Assembly: GCF_026157035.1 (NCBI RefSeq)
Contig: NZ_JANJZA010000001.1
Coordinates: forward strand, 1 to 64,000
Source: Sphingomicrobium nitratireducens
Lineage (GTDB): Bacteria > Pseudomonadota > Alphaproteobacteria > Sphingomonadales > Sphingomonadaceae
Direction: 5' to 3'
Length of the DNA stretch: 64,000 nt
A model generated the notes under the pieces. That model ran no database searches and was not told the origin of the DNA. It saw only the letters and a program-made list of their open reading frames with translations. Both the position numbers and the translations under genes were made by a program. Shown here piece by piece: positions 1 through 12,588 of this stretch (position 1 is the stretch's first letter; each line of letters begins with the position of its first letter).

Positions 1-3000
1 AGATCGAGGCCGTAGAAGCACTCGATCGCGCCCGCCGTGCTCAGCTGGTTCTGCGTGTCGAAGTCGAAGTCGTCGAAGCGGACGCGCTCCAGACCCAGGT
101 CGACGTTGCCCGAGGTATCGTAGATGCACTCCAGTTCGAGGAACAGGGTGATGCCGCTGTCGATCGCGCACGTGTCGAACATGCCGTTGCGCGACGAGGC
201 ATCCGCATCGTTGGTGGTCTTGATGACGTTGTCGAAGAAGTACGCATCGTCATACAGGCCGTTCTCGCTGTTCGGGCGGATCAGCAGCGTCCCGTCGAGG
301 TTGGCCGTGTTGACGAACAGCTGCGAGTAGCTCGCCTCCGCCGTCGCCGCGTCCGACCAGGTCGGCAGCTCGTAGATGATCGTGCCGTCGGCCTCGATCG
401 TGAGCGTGTCGAGCCAGCCGCCCGAGGGGCCGTCGTACATGTTGTCGGTACGGTGCGGATCGTCGCGCAGGAACAGCGCGCCGCCATTGCCGATGACGAG
501 GTCGCCGACCAGCTCCATGTCGGGGTTGAACAGACCGTCGAAGCTGGTCTCGCCCATCTCGACATTGACCGTGTCGCCGTCCTGCAGGTGGATGTGCCCG
601 TAAATGTCGCCCTCGCCGTAGAGGTTGAGGATCGACGCGTTGGGCGCATCGCTGACGTCCACCGCAAAGCCGCGCGCGAAGGTCGCACCCCCGTCACCCG
701 ACACACGCGACTGGATCATCCCGCCGTCGTTCGTGAACACGAACGTCTCGGTCGTCGGGGTCGCACCTTCTGCGGCGCCCGTGACCAGCACGCCATAGGC
801 ATTCGCCAGGCCGCCGACATCGGCCGCATCGCCGTTCGCCGTCCAGGCATCGACCATGATCGTGCCCGAGTTGGTGACGCTCGCATCGACCAGCGCACCG
901 TCGAGGTGCACGCCGACCGCACTGGCAAACGAAAGTGCCGTGTAGGTCGTCAGGGTCGACGCGATCGCCGTCCCCGGACCCGAGGTCGTGAGCACCGGCG
1001 TCGTGTCCGACGTCAGCACGCCCGAGGCGACCGCCGCGACCGTGATGTTGCCCGTGTTGACAAGATCGCCCGACAGGGTCGCCGGAATGACCACGTCGTC
1101 CGACGTGCCGGTCAGGGTCCCGAAGTCGATCGTGGTGCCGAGCGCATTGATCTGCACGCCCGTTGCGTAGGCACCTGCGCCGCCCGAGGTCGCGACCGCC
1201 TGCGCCGCCACGTTGATCAGGCCGTCATTGTCGAACCCGAACGTACCGTCGTAGAGGCGGCCGACATAGCCATAACCGCCGGCGAACGCCCTGCCGCCGC
1301 CGACCAGCGACGCCGTCGCAAGCGCGGAAATCGTACCGCTATTGGCGAAATCCATCGCGTAGTCGCCCGTTGCGCTGGAGAACCAGTACGGCCCCACTTC
1401 CTGGACGGCACCGGTCGCGTAGGCTTCGACATAGCCTTCGGATCCGCTGTGCGAGCCGAACGCATTGGCCGCCGCTTCGATATAGCCGCTGTTGGTCATC
1501 ACCGCGACGGCGGACAGGTCGCCAAAGGCGCGCTGGTCGATTCCGCGCGCGTAGGCATTGGCATCCACATAGGACGTGCCCGTGGCGTGACCGGACGCGA
1601 TCGCCAGCACGGTGCCGCTGTTGCTGAGGTAGGCACTTGCCGAACCTCCGCTTCCGCCGTCCACATTCTGGTTGATGCCCTCGGCGTCCGCGTACAAGCG
1701 CGCGACATCACCGCCCAGTGCATTGGCAGTCGCGCTCGCCCAGACGAGGCCGCCATTATAGAGTTCGCCCACGGCCATGCTGCCATAGGAGTACACTTCC
1801 TGTTCGATGCCCGTCGCGTCTGCGGACGCGAAGGCGTAGTCGCCCGCCGACGCATCGGCGAAGGCAGATGCGAATACGCCGCCCGAATTGGACAGGAAGG
1901 CCGACGCCGTTCCTGCTGCCGAAGCCTCCTGGTAGATGCCCTGCTGCGCATCGGCATAGGCCCAGGCGTTCCCGAAGGTAATGGTGGTCGCGGTGGTGCC
2001 CGTGCCGACTTCGGACGTGCCGACACCGACCGCATGCGCGCTAGCCATCGCAGTCACCGAACCGCTGTTGGTGAGCGACGCGAATGCTGCTGCACCGCCG
2101 TGAATCAGCTGGTTCATGGCGTCGTTCGCATCGGCATAGGCCATGACGTCCAAGCCGTTCGCCGATGCACTCGCGTGCATGTAGACCGAGCCGCTGTTGT
2201 ACATCACGCCCGACGCGTTGTCGGCATCGATGTGCTGGTACAGCGCATCGCTCGCCTCGGCGTCCGCCATGACACCCGTGCCCGAGGCCTTCGCGATCGC
2301 CTCGAGAGAGACGATGCCGGCGTTGGTCATCTGGGCAGCAGCCGTCGAAGCGGACAAATACTGGAGAAGGCCGATGGCCGTCGCCTCGGCAAAGCCGTCA
2401 GGCGCGTTAAGGGTGGCCATGGCATCGACCAGCACCGTCCCGCTATTGACGACGGCGCCGTTGACCTCGCTGCCGTTGATGTACTGGCGCGCCGCAGTCG
2501 CGTACGCGACCGCCTCGCGGTAGCCCTCGGTGGCCGAAGCGAACGCCGCCGCCGCGATGTCGATCATCCCGCCATTGGCGAGGCTGACATCGAGCAGGCT
2601 GCCCTCGGCATACTGGTCGATCGCGACGATCGAGGCGTAGGCCGACGCGCCCGAGCCGATCGCGCTGGCGTTCGCCGAGCCCATGATCGTGCCGGCGTTG
2701 CTGATGACCGCATGGCCCGACGTCGCGTTGACATACTGGTCGACGATGGCCGAGCCGTAAGCTTCGACGTAGGCGATGTACGCCGCCTTCGCGTCGCCAT
2801 CGACGTTCAGGCTGATCATGCCGTTGTTGACCATCGACGCGTCGACGGCCGAACCGTCCGCGTACTGATGGAACGCATTGGAGCCGATGGCATAGGCCGA
2901 CGCATCGCCGTAGGTGATCGTCACCGGCGCGGTCAACGGCCCCGTCAGCGTCGTCAGCGAACCGGTCGCCTCGGCGATCGCGCTCATCTGGATGGTGCCG

Positions 3001-4832
3001 TTGTTGACCATGTCGGCATCGATGCTGGTGCCTTCGGCGACCTGCGACATGCCGGCCGTGACCGACGCATCGGCAACAGCATGCGCGCCCGAAGCGTGCA
3101 TCATCGCATAGATGTCGATCATGCTGTTGTTCGACATGACCGCCGCGACGGTCGAGCCGTTCACTTCCTGGTACACGCCGCCAGCGAAGACGTCGCCCGT
3201 GATGGCCCCGTCCGCCGCGGCGTCGGCCATCGCGTGGACCGAGATCACGCCATTGTTGACGAACGTGCCGTTGGCGACCGGCCCGTCGACCTGCTGCCAC
3301 AGGGCCCAGGCGCGTGCATCGGCCCGCGCATCGCCCGAACGCAGGTCGTCGGCCGTCCCGACGATCGCATCGGCGTCGGCGACGACGGCGATCGTGCCGT
3401 CATTGGTCATGTTGGCCGACGCGGCGCTGCCGCCGTCGATATTCTGGACCGCAACGCCCCACGCATCTGCCGAAGCGCGCGCGTAGGAACCGCCGATGGC
3501 TTCGGCGACGAAGACGGCGCTGATCGTGCCGCTGTTGGCGATCGTGCCGGCCGCAGTCGCGGCCTCGACGTCCTGCCGGATCAGCGCGTCGTTCAAGCCG
3601 AACGACTGCTGAGCATAAGCCTGCGCGTCAGAGCCTTCCGCGAACGCGCTGACGTGCGCCGCGATCGTCCCGTCATTGTCGATCAGCGCGTTGCCCGAAC
3701 CGATCGAGGTGACGTCCTGGTAGAGGAGGTGATCGATGTCCGCGTCGGCGTAGGCCCACGCGCCCTTGTTGCCAGCCTCGGCGTCCGCCTGGACGTTCAC
3801 GTCGATCGAACCGGCATTGACGAGCGAAGCGTCGGCGTCGTCCACGCCGGCGGCGAGCTGGTACATGGCGCTATTGACATGCCCATCGGCGCGTGCGGTC
3901 CCGCCGTCTGCGGTCGCGAGCGCCGAGAAGTTCATCGTGCCGTTGTTGACGATCGACACTTCGCCGTGGTCCATCAGGCTGTAACGGGCTTCGTTATCGA
4001 TGCCGTAGCCGATGACTGCCGACGCATAGGCTTCGCTGTCGGCATTCGCGATGGCGGCCGCACCGATCGTGAGCGTCCCGTCGTTGAGAATGCCCGCATG
4101 GCCGCTCGTCTCGCCGGCGCCCACTGCGGTCACGCCGACATAGATGCCGAAATCGACATTCGCGTCGGCGTCCGCCAGGTTCGTTCCGTTGGCGATCGCG
4201 GTCGCCACGAACGCGAGGCTGGCATCGGTCGTGCCCGATGCGGTGGCCGGCCCGACATGGAGATCGGCGTTGAGATCGCCCTGCCCGTAGGCCCACTCGT
4301 TGATGCCGTCCACTTCGGCGTACGCGTCGGCGGTGCCTTCGGTGTTGTTCGCACTCGCCAGCGCATGGATCAGCGCATTGCCATTCACGTCGAGCGCGAC
4401 ATTGGCGACGGCCGACGCGGTCGTCGCCACATAGCCCTGGTCGATGGCCCAGCCGATGGCGGCGTTCGCAGTCGCGACATCGGACACCGTGCCCGCGATC
4501 GCGCCCAACTCGACGTCGGTGAGGATCATCTGGAGATCGCCGCTCGTGCCGCTATCGACCTGCACGATGAGACTGCTGGCCACCGCGTTGCTGGTATCGA
4601 CGACACCGCAGAATGCGTCGGCATTGTCGCATACATAGACCGCCGCCGTGTCGGTGCCGCCGAGCCCGCCGACCACCACCAGGTCGTTGCTGGTGTTGAC
4701 GCCGGTATAGACACCGGGATCGGGATGGGCGTGGGTCGCCACGATCTGTGCCAGAGCATGGGTCGGGGCAAGGATGCCCACCGCCGCCAGAGAAACACCC
4801 GTGAGCAGCGTGCTACGCGTCTTGGTCGCCAT
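1..4832 (-). CDS. Giant repetitive exported protein, probable autotransporter passenger (3' end beyond window)
   Basis: Reading the minus strand from ATG at 4832, the frame stays open to the left edge, giving at least 1610 residues. Residues 1-29 form a signal peptide (MATKTRST, a hydrophobic stretch, then ALAQ cleavage site). The body is Ala, Asn, Gly and Asp rich and built of about 45-50-residue degenerate repeats, each with an N(N/S)GT(I/M) turn followed by alternating Ala strands and a motif like GIxQ. This is typical of beta-helical surface passengers. The last visible residues (RVRFDDFDFDTQNQLSTAGA) resemble the linker just before a type V autotransporter barrel, so the barrel should lie to the left. 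A GGGGA ribosome site precedes the ATG. The product is inferred to be cell-surface exposed; adhesion is possible but unproven. A 1492-codon frame on the opposite strand is a compositional shadow. Confidence 0.85.
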   Translation of the reverse strand, partial: MATKTRSTLLTGVSLAAVGILAPTHALAQIVATHAHPDPGVYTGVNTSNDLVVVGGLGGTDTAAVYVCDNADAFCGVVDTSNAVASSLIVQVDSGTSGDLQMILTDVELGAIAGTVSDVATANAAIGWAIDQGYVATTASAVANVALDVNGNALIHALASANNTEGTADAYAEVDGINEWAYGQGDLNADLHVGPATASGTTDASLAFVATAIANGTNLADADANVDFGIYVGVTAVGAGETSGHAGILNDGTLTIGAAAIANADSEAYASAVIGYGIDNEARYSLMDHGEVSIVNNGTMNFSALATADGGTARADGHVNSAMYQLAAGVDDADASLVNAGSIDVNVQADAEAGNKGAWAYADADIDHLLYQDVTSIGSGNALIDNDGTIAAHVSAFAEGSDAQAYAQQSFGLNDALIRQDVEAATAAGTIANSGTISAVFVAEAIGGSYARASADAWGVAVQNIDGGSAASANMTNDGTIAVVADADAIVGTADDLRSGDARADARAWALWQQVDGPVANGTFVNNGVISVHAMADAAADGAITGDVFAGGVYQEVNGSTVAAVMSNNSMIDIYAMMHASGAHAVADASVTAGMSQVAEGTSIDADMVNNGTIQMSAIAEATGSLTTLTGPLTAPVTITYGDASAYAIGSNAFHQYADGSAVDASMVNNGMISLNVDGDAKAAYIAYVEAYGSAIVDQYVNATSGHAVISNAGTIMGSANASAIGSGASAYASIVAIDQYAEGSLLDVSLANGGMIDIAAAAFASATEGYREAVAYATAARQYINGSEVNGAVVNSGTVLVDAMATLNAPDGFAEATAIGLLQYLSASTAAAQMTNAGIVSLEAIAKASGTGVMADAEASDALYQHIDADNASGVMYNSGSVYMHASASANGLDVMAYADANDAMNQLIHGGAAAFASLTNSGSVTAMASAHAVGVGTSEVGTGTTATTITFGNAWAYADAQQGIYQEASAAGTASAFLSNSGGVFASAFADASAGDYAFASADATGIEQEVYSYGSMAVGELYNGGLVWASATANALGGDVARLYADAEGINQNVDGGSGGSASAYLSNSGTVLAIASGHATGTSYVDANAYARGIDQRAFGDLSAVAVMTNSGYIEAAANAFGSHSGSEGYVEAYATGAVQEVGPYWFSSATGDYAMDFANSGTISALATASLVGGGRAFAGGYGYVGRLYDGTFGFDNDGLINVAAQAVATSGGAGAYATGVQINALGTTIDFGTLTGTSDDVVIPATLSGDLVNTGNITVAAVASGVLTSDTTPVLTTSGPGTAIASTLTTYTALSFASAVGVHLDGALVDASVTNSGTIMVDAWTANGDAADVGGLANAYGVLVTGAAEGATPTTETFVFTNDGGMIQSRVSGDGGATFARGFAVDVSDAPNASILNLYGEGDIYGHIHLQDGDTVNVEMGETSFDGLFNPDMELVGDLVIGNGGALFLRDDPHRTDNMYDGPSGGWLDTLTIEADGTIIYELPTWSDAATAEASYSQLFVNTANLDGTLLIRPNSENGLYDDAYFFDNVIKTTNDADASSRNGMFDTCAIDSGITLFLELECIYDTSGNVDLGLERVRFDDFDFDTQNQLSTAGAIECFYGLD

Positions 4833-5295
4833 TTAAAATTCCCCTGTTTGGGCCGTGATCTCGGCCCGAAAAATACACACGGCATTTCCGAAAGGGACGG
4901 AAAAGTCGCCATTACATGCTCCCACGAATAGTGCGGGGCGGCGTAATTCGCAATAACCTGCGTTAAGCTGACGCCTCTTTTCGACCGATTGATTAAGCCG
5001 CTGATCCGGCATCCTTTTTCGTCGAAGTCCGGGATTCTGCCGCGCGCGGCCCCAGGATGTCGCTCGCATGATGTAACTTTGGCGCAACACCTGCAAAAAG
5101 GCCCGGGAGTTTCCTCCCGGGCCCGTTCGTGCCGTATGGCGGCGCCGTGTTGGCGGGGCCGCTTCTGATCTGAAGGTCGTCCTAAGCAGCGAGTGTCAAA
5201 TAGCGGTAAAAGCAGGCGCGATAATGGTCGACGACGAGCGTTGCGCGGCGGCCGCGCGACCCGTGGCGATTCGCGAGAAGGGGACAAGCGCGCAC
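4833..5295. other. Intergenic region between surface-protein gene and tRNA-Ser
   Basis: No convincing gene is present. It holds the upstream leader of the minus-strand surface-protein gene, which is noticeably A/T-richer than the neighbours, and a strong terminator at 5095-5123 that ends minus-strand transcription from the tRNA gene. About 260 bases remain for a promoter and long 5' leader of the surface protein; I see no unambiguous -35/-10 pair. Confidence 0.6.
5095..5123 (-). terminator. Rho-independent terminator downstream of tRNA-Ser
   Basis: A perfect 10-bp stem (GGCCCGGGAG at 5100-5109 pairing with CTCCCGGGCC at 5114-5123) encloses a 4-base loop. On the minus strand the stem is followed directly by a run of five T. 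It lies about 170 bases downstream of the tRNA and before the surface-protein gene on the same strand. Confidence 0.85.
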
Positions 5296-5388
5296 TGGCG
5301 GAGACGGAGGGATTCGAACCCTCGGTACGGGATTTACCCGTACGCCGGTTTAGCAAACCGGTGGTTTCAGCCACTCACCCACGTCTCC
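5296..5388 (-). tRNA. tRNA-Ser (anticodon GCU)
   Basis: The minus strand folds into a class II tRNA. The acceptor stem is GGAGACG/CGTCTCC. The anticodon arm CCGGT-TTGCTAA-ACCGG shows anticodon GCT, reading AGC/AGU. A long variable arm (TACGGG/CCCGTA) follows, then the T arm with GGTTCGAATCC, and an encoded 3' CCA. Length is 93 bases including CCA. The long variable arm and the anticodon identify serine. Confidence 0.97.
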
Positions 5389-5478
5389 GGAGCCCGGCTA
5401 GGAGGCGCGACTTAGCGAAGCTTTCCACCTTGTTCAATGGGGAGCTTTTGGCTTTTCCCCTCGTTGACACGCCAACAG

Positions 5479-5502
5479 GGGAGCGATGCGTCCTTCGCTC
5501 CC
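5479..5502 (+). repeat. Inverted repeat upstream of the Crp-family gene
   Basis: GGGAGCGA (5479-5486) and TCGCTCCC (5495-5502) form an 8-bp perfect inverted repeat with an 8-base spacer, ending 21 bases before the regulator's ATG. It could be a leader hairpin or an operator for autoregulation; the sequence alone does not decide. Confidence 0.5.
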
Positions 5503-5523
5503 GTTTCTGGCGGGAGTTCACCC

Positions 5524-6288
5524 ATGCCCTATTCCCCCGATGTCGAACTCGACGACGGCATCCGCTTCTCGGAAAACCTGCTCCTCGCCATGATGCCGGA
5601 AAGGCTGCGCGAAAAGCTCGAGCCGCATGGCAAGCACGTCATGCTCGAGGTCGGCGACATCCTCTTCGCCAGCGGCGACAATGTCGAATATACCTTCTTT
5701 CCCTACAAGCCGACCATGATCTCGCTGCTCGTCGATCTCGACGACAAGCGCCGCGTCGAGGTCGCCTCGATCGGACAGGAAGGCGCGATCGGCGGCATCG
5801 TGAGCTGCGGCGACCTTCCCGCCTATACGCGCTCGGAGGTCCAGGTTGCGGGGACCGCACTCAAGATCCCGATGCACATCGTCGAGGAACTGAAGCGCGA
5901 CAGCCTGTTCATGCGCGACCTCTACTGCCGCTACGCCGACTATCTCCTCGCGCAGGTGATGCAGTCGGTGGCGTGCAACGCCTTCCACCCGATCGAATGC
6001 CGCGCCGCGCGCTGGCTGTTGACCGCGCAGGATCGTTCGGGAGACCGGCTCGAACTGACGCAGGAAGCGCTTGCCGGCCTGCTCGGCGTCCAGCGCACCA
6101 CGGTCAACGCGGTCGCGCGCCAGCTCCAGGCCGAAGGGCTTATCTCCTACCGCCGAGGCGTCATCACGGTAAAGGATCGCGAGGAACTCGAGCACCGCTC
6201 GTGCGAATGCTACGCGAGCGTCCACAAGCATTTCCGCAAGGTGCTCGGCAGCAAGGAGTCGAGCTGGATCGCGTCCTGCGAAGCCTAG
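5524..6288 (+). CDS. Crp/Fnr-family transcriptional regulator
   Basis: This 254-residue protein has an N-terminal cyclic-nucleotide-binding-type beta-roll (about residues 30-120) and a C-terminal winged helix-turn-helix (about 178-200) containing [20 protein letters not shown], the usual Crp-family recognition region. There is no N-terminal cysteine cluster, so it is not a classical oxygen-sensing Fnr. Many short sphingomonad members of this type have unknown effectors. The start at 5524 follows GGGAG and matches the domain boundary; longer in-frame starts run into the tRNA side. Its stop codon shares a CTAG with the convergent pyrC stop. The regulated genes are unknown. Confidence 0.85.
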   Translation: MPYSPDVELDDGIRFSENLLLAMMPERLREKLEPHGKHVMLEVGDILFASGDNVEYTFFPYKPTMISLLVDLDDKRRVEVASIGQEGAIGGIVSCGDLPAYTRSEVQVAGTALKIPMHIVEELKRDSLFMRDLYCRYADYLLAQVMQSVACNAFHPIECRAARWLLTAQDRSGDRLELTQEALAGLLGVQRTTVNAVARQLQAEGLISYRRGVITVKDREELEHRSCECYASVHKHFRKVLGSKESSWIASCEA

Positions 6289-7328
6289 GCGAGCCGCCAG
6301 CCCAGCGTCATCCCCGCGCAGAATGGGACCAGCGTCTCCTCGCCCGCTTGCACCGCGTCGGGCACCATCGCCGGCGCCTTCTCCAGCGTCACCGTCCCCT
6401 CGTTGAGCGGTAGGTCGTAGAACGCCGGGCCGTGCACGCTCGCGAACGCCTCGAGCCGGTCGAGCACGCCCTCTTCCTCGAACACGGTCGCATAGGTCTC
6501 GAGCGCGAACGGCGCGTTGAAGATGCCCGCGCATCCGCACGAACTTTCCTTGGCGTGGCGGGCGTGCGGCGCGCTGTCGGTGCCGAGGAAGAATTTGGGG
6601 CTCCCCCCGGTCGCGGCGCGGCGCACCGCGCGGCGATGCTCCTCTCGCTTGACCACCGGAAGGCAGTAGGCATGCGGCCTGAGCCCGCCCTCGAACAGCG
6701 CGTTGCGGTTGAGCATCAGGTGCTGCGGGGTGATGGTCGCCGCCACATTGTCCCCTGCCGCGAGCACGAAATCGACCGCATCCTTGGTCGTGATATGCTC
6801 GAACACGACCTTGAGGCCCGGGAAATCGGCAAGCGTCGGGATCAGCACGTCCTCGATGAACACGGCCTCGCGGTCAAACACGTCGACGTCGGCGCGCGTC
6901 ACTTCGCCGTGGACGCACAGCACCATGCCCTGCTTTTCCATCTCGGCCAGCACCGCGCGGATATTGGCGATGTCGGTCACGCCGTGCGCGGAATTGGTCG
7001 TCGCGCCCGCAGGATAGAGCTTGGCCGCGACGAAGCTGCCGCGCTGGAACCCGTCGGCGAGTTGGCCCGGCACCGTCTCGTCGGTCAGGTAGCAGGTCAT
7101 CAGCGGGGTGAAATCCATCCCCTCGGGCAGCGCGTCAAGGATACGCTGGCGATAGGCGTCGGCGGCATCGGGCGTTGTCACCGGCGGGGCAAGGTTGGGC
7201 ATCACGATCGCGCGCGCGAACTGACGCGCCGTGTAAGGCAACACGCCCGCCATCATCGCGCCGTCGCGCAAGTGCAAGTGCCAGTCGTCGGGGCGGCGGA
7301 TGGTGAGGCGCATCGTCTCGGCGGTCAT
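6285..7328 (-). CDS. pyrC: Dihydroorotase
   Basis: This 347-residue enzyme catalyses reversible cyclisation of N-carbamoyl-aspartate to dihydroorotate in pyrimidine synthesis. It has the class II (E. coli PyrC-like) layout: metal ligands in HLHLRDG (H17, H19), the carbamylated lysine in AAKLYPAG, further ligands in VHGE and [10 protein letters not shown], and the catalytic aspartate in FLGTDSAPH. The start at 7328 puts HLHLRDG where class II enzymes have it; a much longer upstream reading frame is antisense to ygfZ. It is divergent from ygfZ, with 45 bases between the starts. Confidence 0.95.
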   Translation of the reverse strand: MTAETMRLTIRRPDDWHLHLRDGAMMAGVLPYTARQFARAIVMPNLAPPVTTPDAADAYRQRILDALPEGMDFTPLMTCYLTDETVPGQLADGFQRGSFVAAKLYPAGATTNSAHGVTDIANIRAVLAEMEKQGMVLCVHGEVTRADVDVFDREAVFIEDVLIPTLADFPGLKVVFEHITTKDAVDFVLAAGDNVAATITPQHLMLNRNALFEGGLRPHAYCLPVVKREEHRRAVRRAATGGSPKFFLGTDSAPHARHAKESSCGCAGIFNAPFALETYATVFEEEGVLDRLEAFASVHGPAFYDLPLNEGTVTLEKAPAMVPDAVQAGEETLVPFCAGMTLGWRLA

Positions 7329-7373
7329 GATCGTCCCATTGCGAAAGTGTCGCGCGCTCCCTAGCTCAACCCC

Positions 7374-8072
7374 ATGGCCGCGACCACCCTCACCGACCGC
7401 AAGCTGCTTCGCCTGTCGGGCGACGGCGTCACCGACTTCCTCCAAGGCCTCGTCACCAACGACGTGGCGGGCGACCTCCCCGTCTGGGCGGCGCTCCTCA
7501 CCCCGCAGGGCAAGTGCCTGTTCGACTTCCTCGTCTGGCGCGAGGGCGACGACCTGCTGCTCGACTGCGAAGCCGACGCGGCCGGCGACCTCGCCACCCG
7601 CCTCGGCCTCTACCGCCTGCGCCGCAACATCGCGATCACGCCGGAGGACGCACTCGCGGTCCACTGGTCGCAAGAGGGCGAGGAAGGCGTATCCGATCCC
7701 CGCCTCGAAGCCCTCGGCCGCCGCTGGCTCGCCCCGGCGGGCGAGGCCGCCACCGGCTGGCACGAACACCGCCTTCGCCTCGGCGTATGCGAAGGCCGCG
7801 CGGAATTGGGCGACCTCCTCTGGCTCGAATGCAATGCGGGCGAACTCAATGGCGTCGACTTCAAGAAAGGCTGCTTCGTCGGCCAGGAAAATACCGCGCG
7901 CATGAACTGGCGCTCGAAGGTCAATCGCCGCCTGTTCGTCATCGACGGCGCGCACGACAAGGCCCGCGCGGCCTATCCCGACCTCGGCCTGTCGGTCGTC
8001 CATGCGCGCAAGGACGCGGTGCCCGAACAGGCGATCGTTCCCGACTGGCTGGAAAAGGCGTTGTCCGCCTAG
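7374..8072 (+). CDS. ygfZ: YgfZ/GcvT-like folate-binding protein
   Basis: This 232-residue protein belongs to the YgfZ (Caf17) family, which uses tetrahydrofolate to support assembly or repair of certain iron-sulfur enzymes. The hallmark K-G-C-[FY]-x-G-Q-E appears as KGCFVGQE, with Cys167. It is shorter than E. coli YgfZ (326 residues), as is common in alphaproteobacteria. The nearby aconitase and QueG are Fe-S enzymes, which is suggestive only. The stop overlaps the convergent rhodanese stop in a shared CTAG. Confidence 0.88.
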   Translation: MAATTLTDRKLLRLSGDGVTDFLQGLVTNDVAGDLPVWAALLTPQGKCLFDFLVWREGDDLLLDCEADAAGDLATRLGLYRLRRNIAITPEDALAVHWSQEGEEGVSDPRLEALGRRWLAPAGEAATGWHEHRLRLGVCEGRAELGDLLWLECNAGELNGVDFKKGCFVGQENTARMNWRSKVNRRLFVIDGAHDKARAAYPDLGLSVVHARKDAVPEQAIVPDWLEKALSA

Positions 8073-8482
8073 GGAGTGACGACCGGCAGGCCCGCGTCGG
8101 TCCAGGCGGTGATCCCACCGTCCATGTGGACGACTTCCTCGCCGCGATGCTCTGCCAGTTTGGCTGCTGCCTCGGCCGAGCGCCGTCCGGAGTGGCAGTA
8201 GAGGACCACCTGGTCACCATCGAGCGCCGCCGGGTCGAACGTGTCGAGCGGGAGGTTGACCGCGCCTTCGATATGGCCCTCGGCGAACTCTTCGGGCGTG
8301 CGCACATCGACGAGCTTCGTGTCGCCCGCCTCCAGCAGCGCCGCCAGCTCGGTCGGCGCGATGGTCGCGACGCTGACCGCCGCCGGCTGCGCGGTCTCGA
8401 CCGTGGCTGCCGCCGCGCGCCCTTCACGGTCCCCGCACGAAGCGAGGGAGGCGAGAAGAGCGAGCGGCAGCAGACGGATCAT
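8069..8482 (-). CDS. Rhodanese-domain lipoprotein
   Basis: This 137-residue protein begins with a lipoprotein signal ([16 protein letters not shown], lipidated Cys16) followed by one rhodanese domain. The domain carries [14 protein letters not shown] and the active-site loop CHSGRRS with Cys96. It should be tethered in the periplasm and handle sulfane sulfur or act as a thiol-based accessory. It follows acnA by only 3 bases on the same strand, so the two are probably co-transcribed. The substrate is unknown. Confidence 0.85.
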   Translation of the reverse strand: MIRLLPLALLASLASCGDREGRAAAATVETAQPAAVSVATIAPTELAALLEAGDTKLVDVRTPEEFAEGHIEGAVNLPLDTFDPAALDGDQVVLYCHSGRRSAEAAAKLAEHRGEEVVHMDGGITAWTDAGLPVVTP

Positions 8483-8485
8483 CGA

Positions 8486-11158
<2,673 letters not shown>

Positions 11159-11344
11159 CGCCTGTTCTAGTCCTTCATCTGATACGGGTACGAAGCGGAA
11201 ATATCGGGTGCGCCCGAGGGAATCCGGGCGGCGTGCGCGCCCCTAGCAGCCTCGGCTCGAATTGACAAAGGGCGAGCACGCCTCCGCGTTCCGCGATTCT
11301 TCGCCCGGTGCGCGGGAGGATGCGACGAACGGAGGGAGTGAACC

Positions 11345-11373
11345 TTAACCTCGCGCAACTTTTCTGCTATGGT
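11345..11373 (+). promoter_or_regulatory. Candidate promoter for a leaderless small gene
   Basis: TTAACC (11345-11350) and TATGGT (11368-11373) are separated by 17 bases and each matches the sigma-70 consensus at four of six positions. The expected start site would fall within a few bases of the ATG at 11382, and no Shine-Dalgarno sequence precedes that ATG, so the mRNA may be leaderless. Confidence 0.45.
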
Positions 11374-11381
11374 CGCCGACC

Positions 11382-11558
11382 ATGATGACAGGCCGTGACA
11401 GCTCCTATTTCGAGCGGCGGGCCAAGGAGGCCAGGGGGGCCGCCGATCACAAGAATGGCGGACGCGCCGCGCGCGTCGCCGGCCATCTCGCACTCGCCTA
11501 CGAGGCGCTGGCGCGGATCAAGCGGCAGCGCGAAGGCCTGCCGATCACGAAACATTAG
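11382..11558 (+). CDS. Small conserved-looking basic protein, unknown function
   Basis: A 58-residue protein starting at tandem ATGATG (11382 or 11385). It is rich in Arg, Lys and Ala and probably helical (YFERRAKEARGAADH then AARVAGHLALAYEALARIKR). It has no signal peptide or membrane segment. The coding pattern, placement in a gap of the right size and the 4-base TTAG overlap with the convergent corA stop support it being real. I do not recognise a family; a small cytoplasmic DNA- or RNA-associated protein is only a guess from charge. Confidence 0.6.
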   Translation: MMTGRDSSYFERRAKEARGAADHKNGGRAARVAGHLALAYEALARIKRQREGLPITKH

Positions 11559-12523
11559 AGCCAGCCTCGCGAGCGCGCGTACCGGTACGGCAGGATCGCG
11601 CTCGCCAGCATCAGTCCGATCGCGAGCGGATATCCCCACGGCCAGTCGAGTTCGGGCATGTGGCGAAAGTTCATGCCGTAAATCCCCGCGACCAGCGTCG
11701 GCGGCATCAGCACTACCGCGACCACCGAGAAGATCTTCATCACGACGTTCTGCTGCACCCCGATCAGCCCGAGCGCGGCATCGAGCAGGAAGGTGATGTT
11801 GTCGGACAGGAAGTTGGTGTGCTCGTCGAGCGCCTTGAGGTCGCCCGCCAGCGCCCGCACTTCTTCCGCCAGTTCCCCGTCCTCGCGGATGCGCCGGCGC
11901 GCGCCGAAGAAACTCAGCAGTCGCCCGGTCGAGATCGACGTTTCGCGCACCTTGGAGAGCAGTTGCTGGACTCGCCCGATCCGCAGGATCAGCGCCTCCA
12001 GCTTGAGCTCGGGCGAGCGCGCGTCGCTGTCATGTTCGAAGATACGGCGGCTGACCGCCTCGATCTCCTCGCTCGCGGTCTCGAGCTGATCGGCGAGCCT
12101 GTCGACCATCGCGTCGATCAGCCCGACCATCACGCCCGCCGGCCCCGCATAGGCCTCGGGTTCGGCGTGTAGGCGGTTGAGGAAGGTGGCGAACGGCTTG
12201 GGGTCGACCGCGCGGATCGTCACCAGCCGGTCGCCCGACAGGAGAAAGCCGACCGGGCCCGACTGGGGCTGGCGCGCATCGACCCCGAACAGCACCGACA
12301 AGGTGAGGAACAGCGTGCCGTCCTCCTCGTAGAGGCGGCTCGACGGCTCGATCTCGGCTAGGTCCTCGAGACTCGGCAGGCTGCGTCCGACCGCCGCCGC
12401 GACCCGCGCGCGTTCTTCGTCGGTCGCGTCGAGGCAGTCGATCCATTGCGCCCGCGCGAGAGCCTCCTCGTCGCAGCCCGTATCGCTGGCGGGCTCACCG
12501 TCGATCAGGAAGCAGCGCAACAT
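11555..12523 (-). CDS. corA: CorA-family divalent cation (Mg2+) transporter
   Basis: This 322-residue protein has a long soluble helical N-terminal funnel domain and two C-terminal membrane helices. The family-defining YGMN motif lies at about 282-285, followed by the periplasmic loop FRHMPELDW and a short cytoplasmic basic tail. CorA proteins form pentameric inner-membrane channels for Mg2+ (some carry Co2+, Ni2+ or Zn2+ out). The start at 12523 gives the usual length; an upstream in-frame start adds only a 12-residue unlike extension. Confidence 0.92.
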   Translation of the reverse strand: MLRCFLIDGEPASDTGCDEEALARAQWIDCLDATDEERARVAAAVGRSLPSLEDLAEIEPSSRLYEEDGTLFLTLSVLFGVDARQPQSGPVGFLLSGDRLVTIRAVDPKPFATFLNRLHAEPEAYAGPAGVMVGLIDAMVDRLADQLETASEEIEAVSRRIFEHDSDARSPELKLEALILRIGRVQQLLSKVRETSISTGRLLSFFGARRRIREDGELAEEVRALAGDLKALDEHTNFLSDNITFLLDAALGLIGVQQNVVMKIFSVVAVVLMPPTLVAGIYGMNFRHMPELDWPWGYPLAIGLMLASAILPYRYARSRGWL

Positions 12524-12588
12524 GGCGCCAGTGCTGGGACGCGCAAAGCCGCTTGGCAAGCGCCAATATCGCGGATAGCCCGAACGCC

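Noticed and set aside
453-4931. A 1492-codon open frame on the plus strand
   Set aside because: It lacks any domain, is dominated by Arg, Asp, Val and Gly typical of antisense GC-rich frames, and lies exactly opposite a minus-strand frame with a signal peptide, ordered repeats and an autotransporter-type linker.
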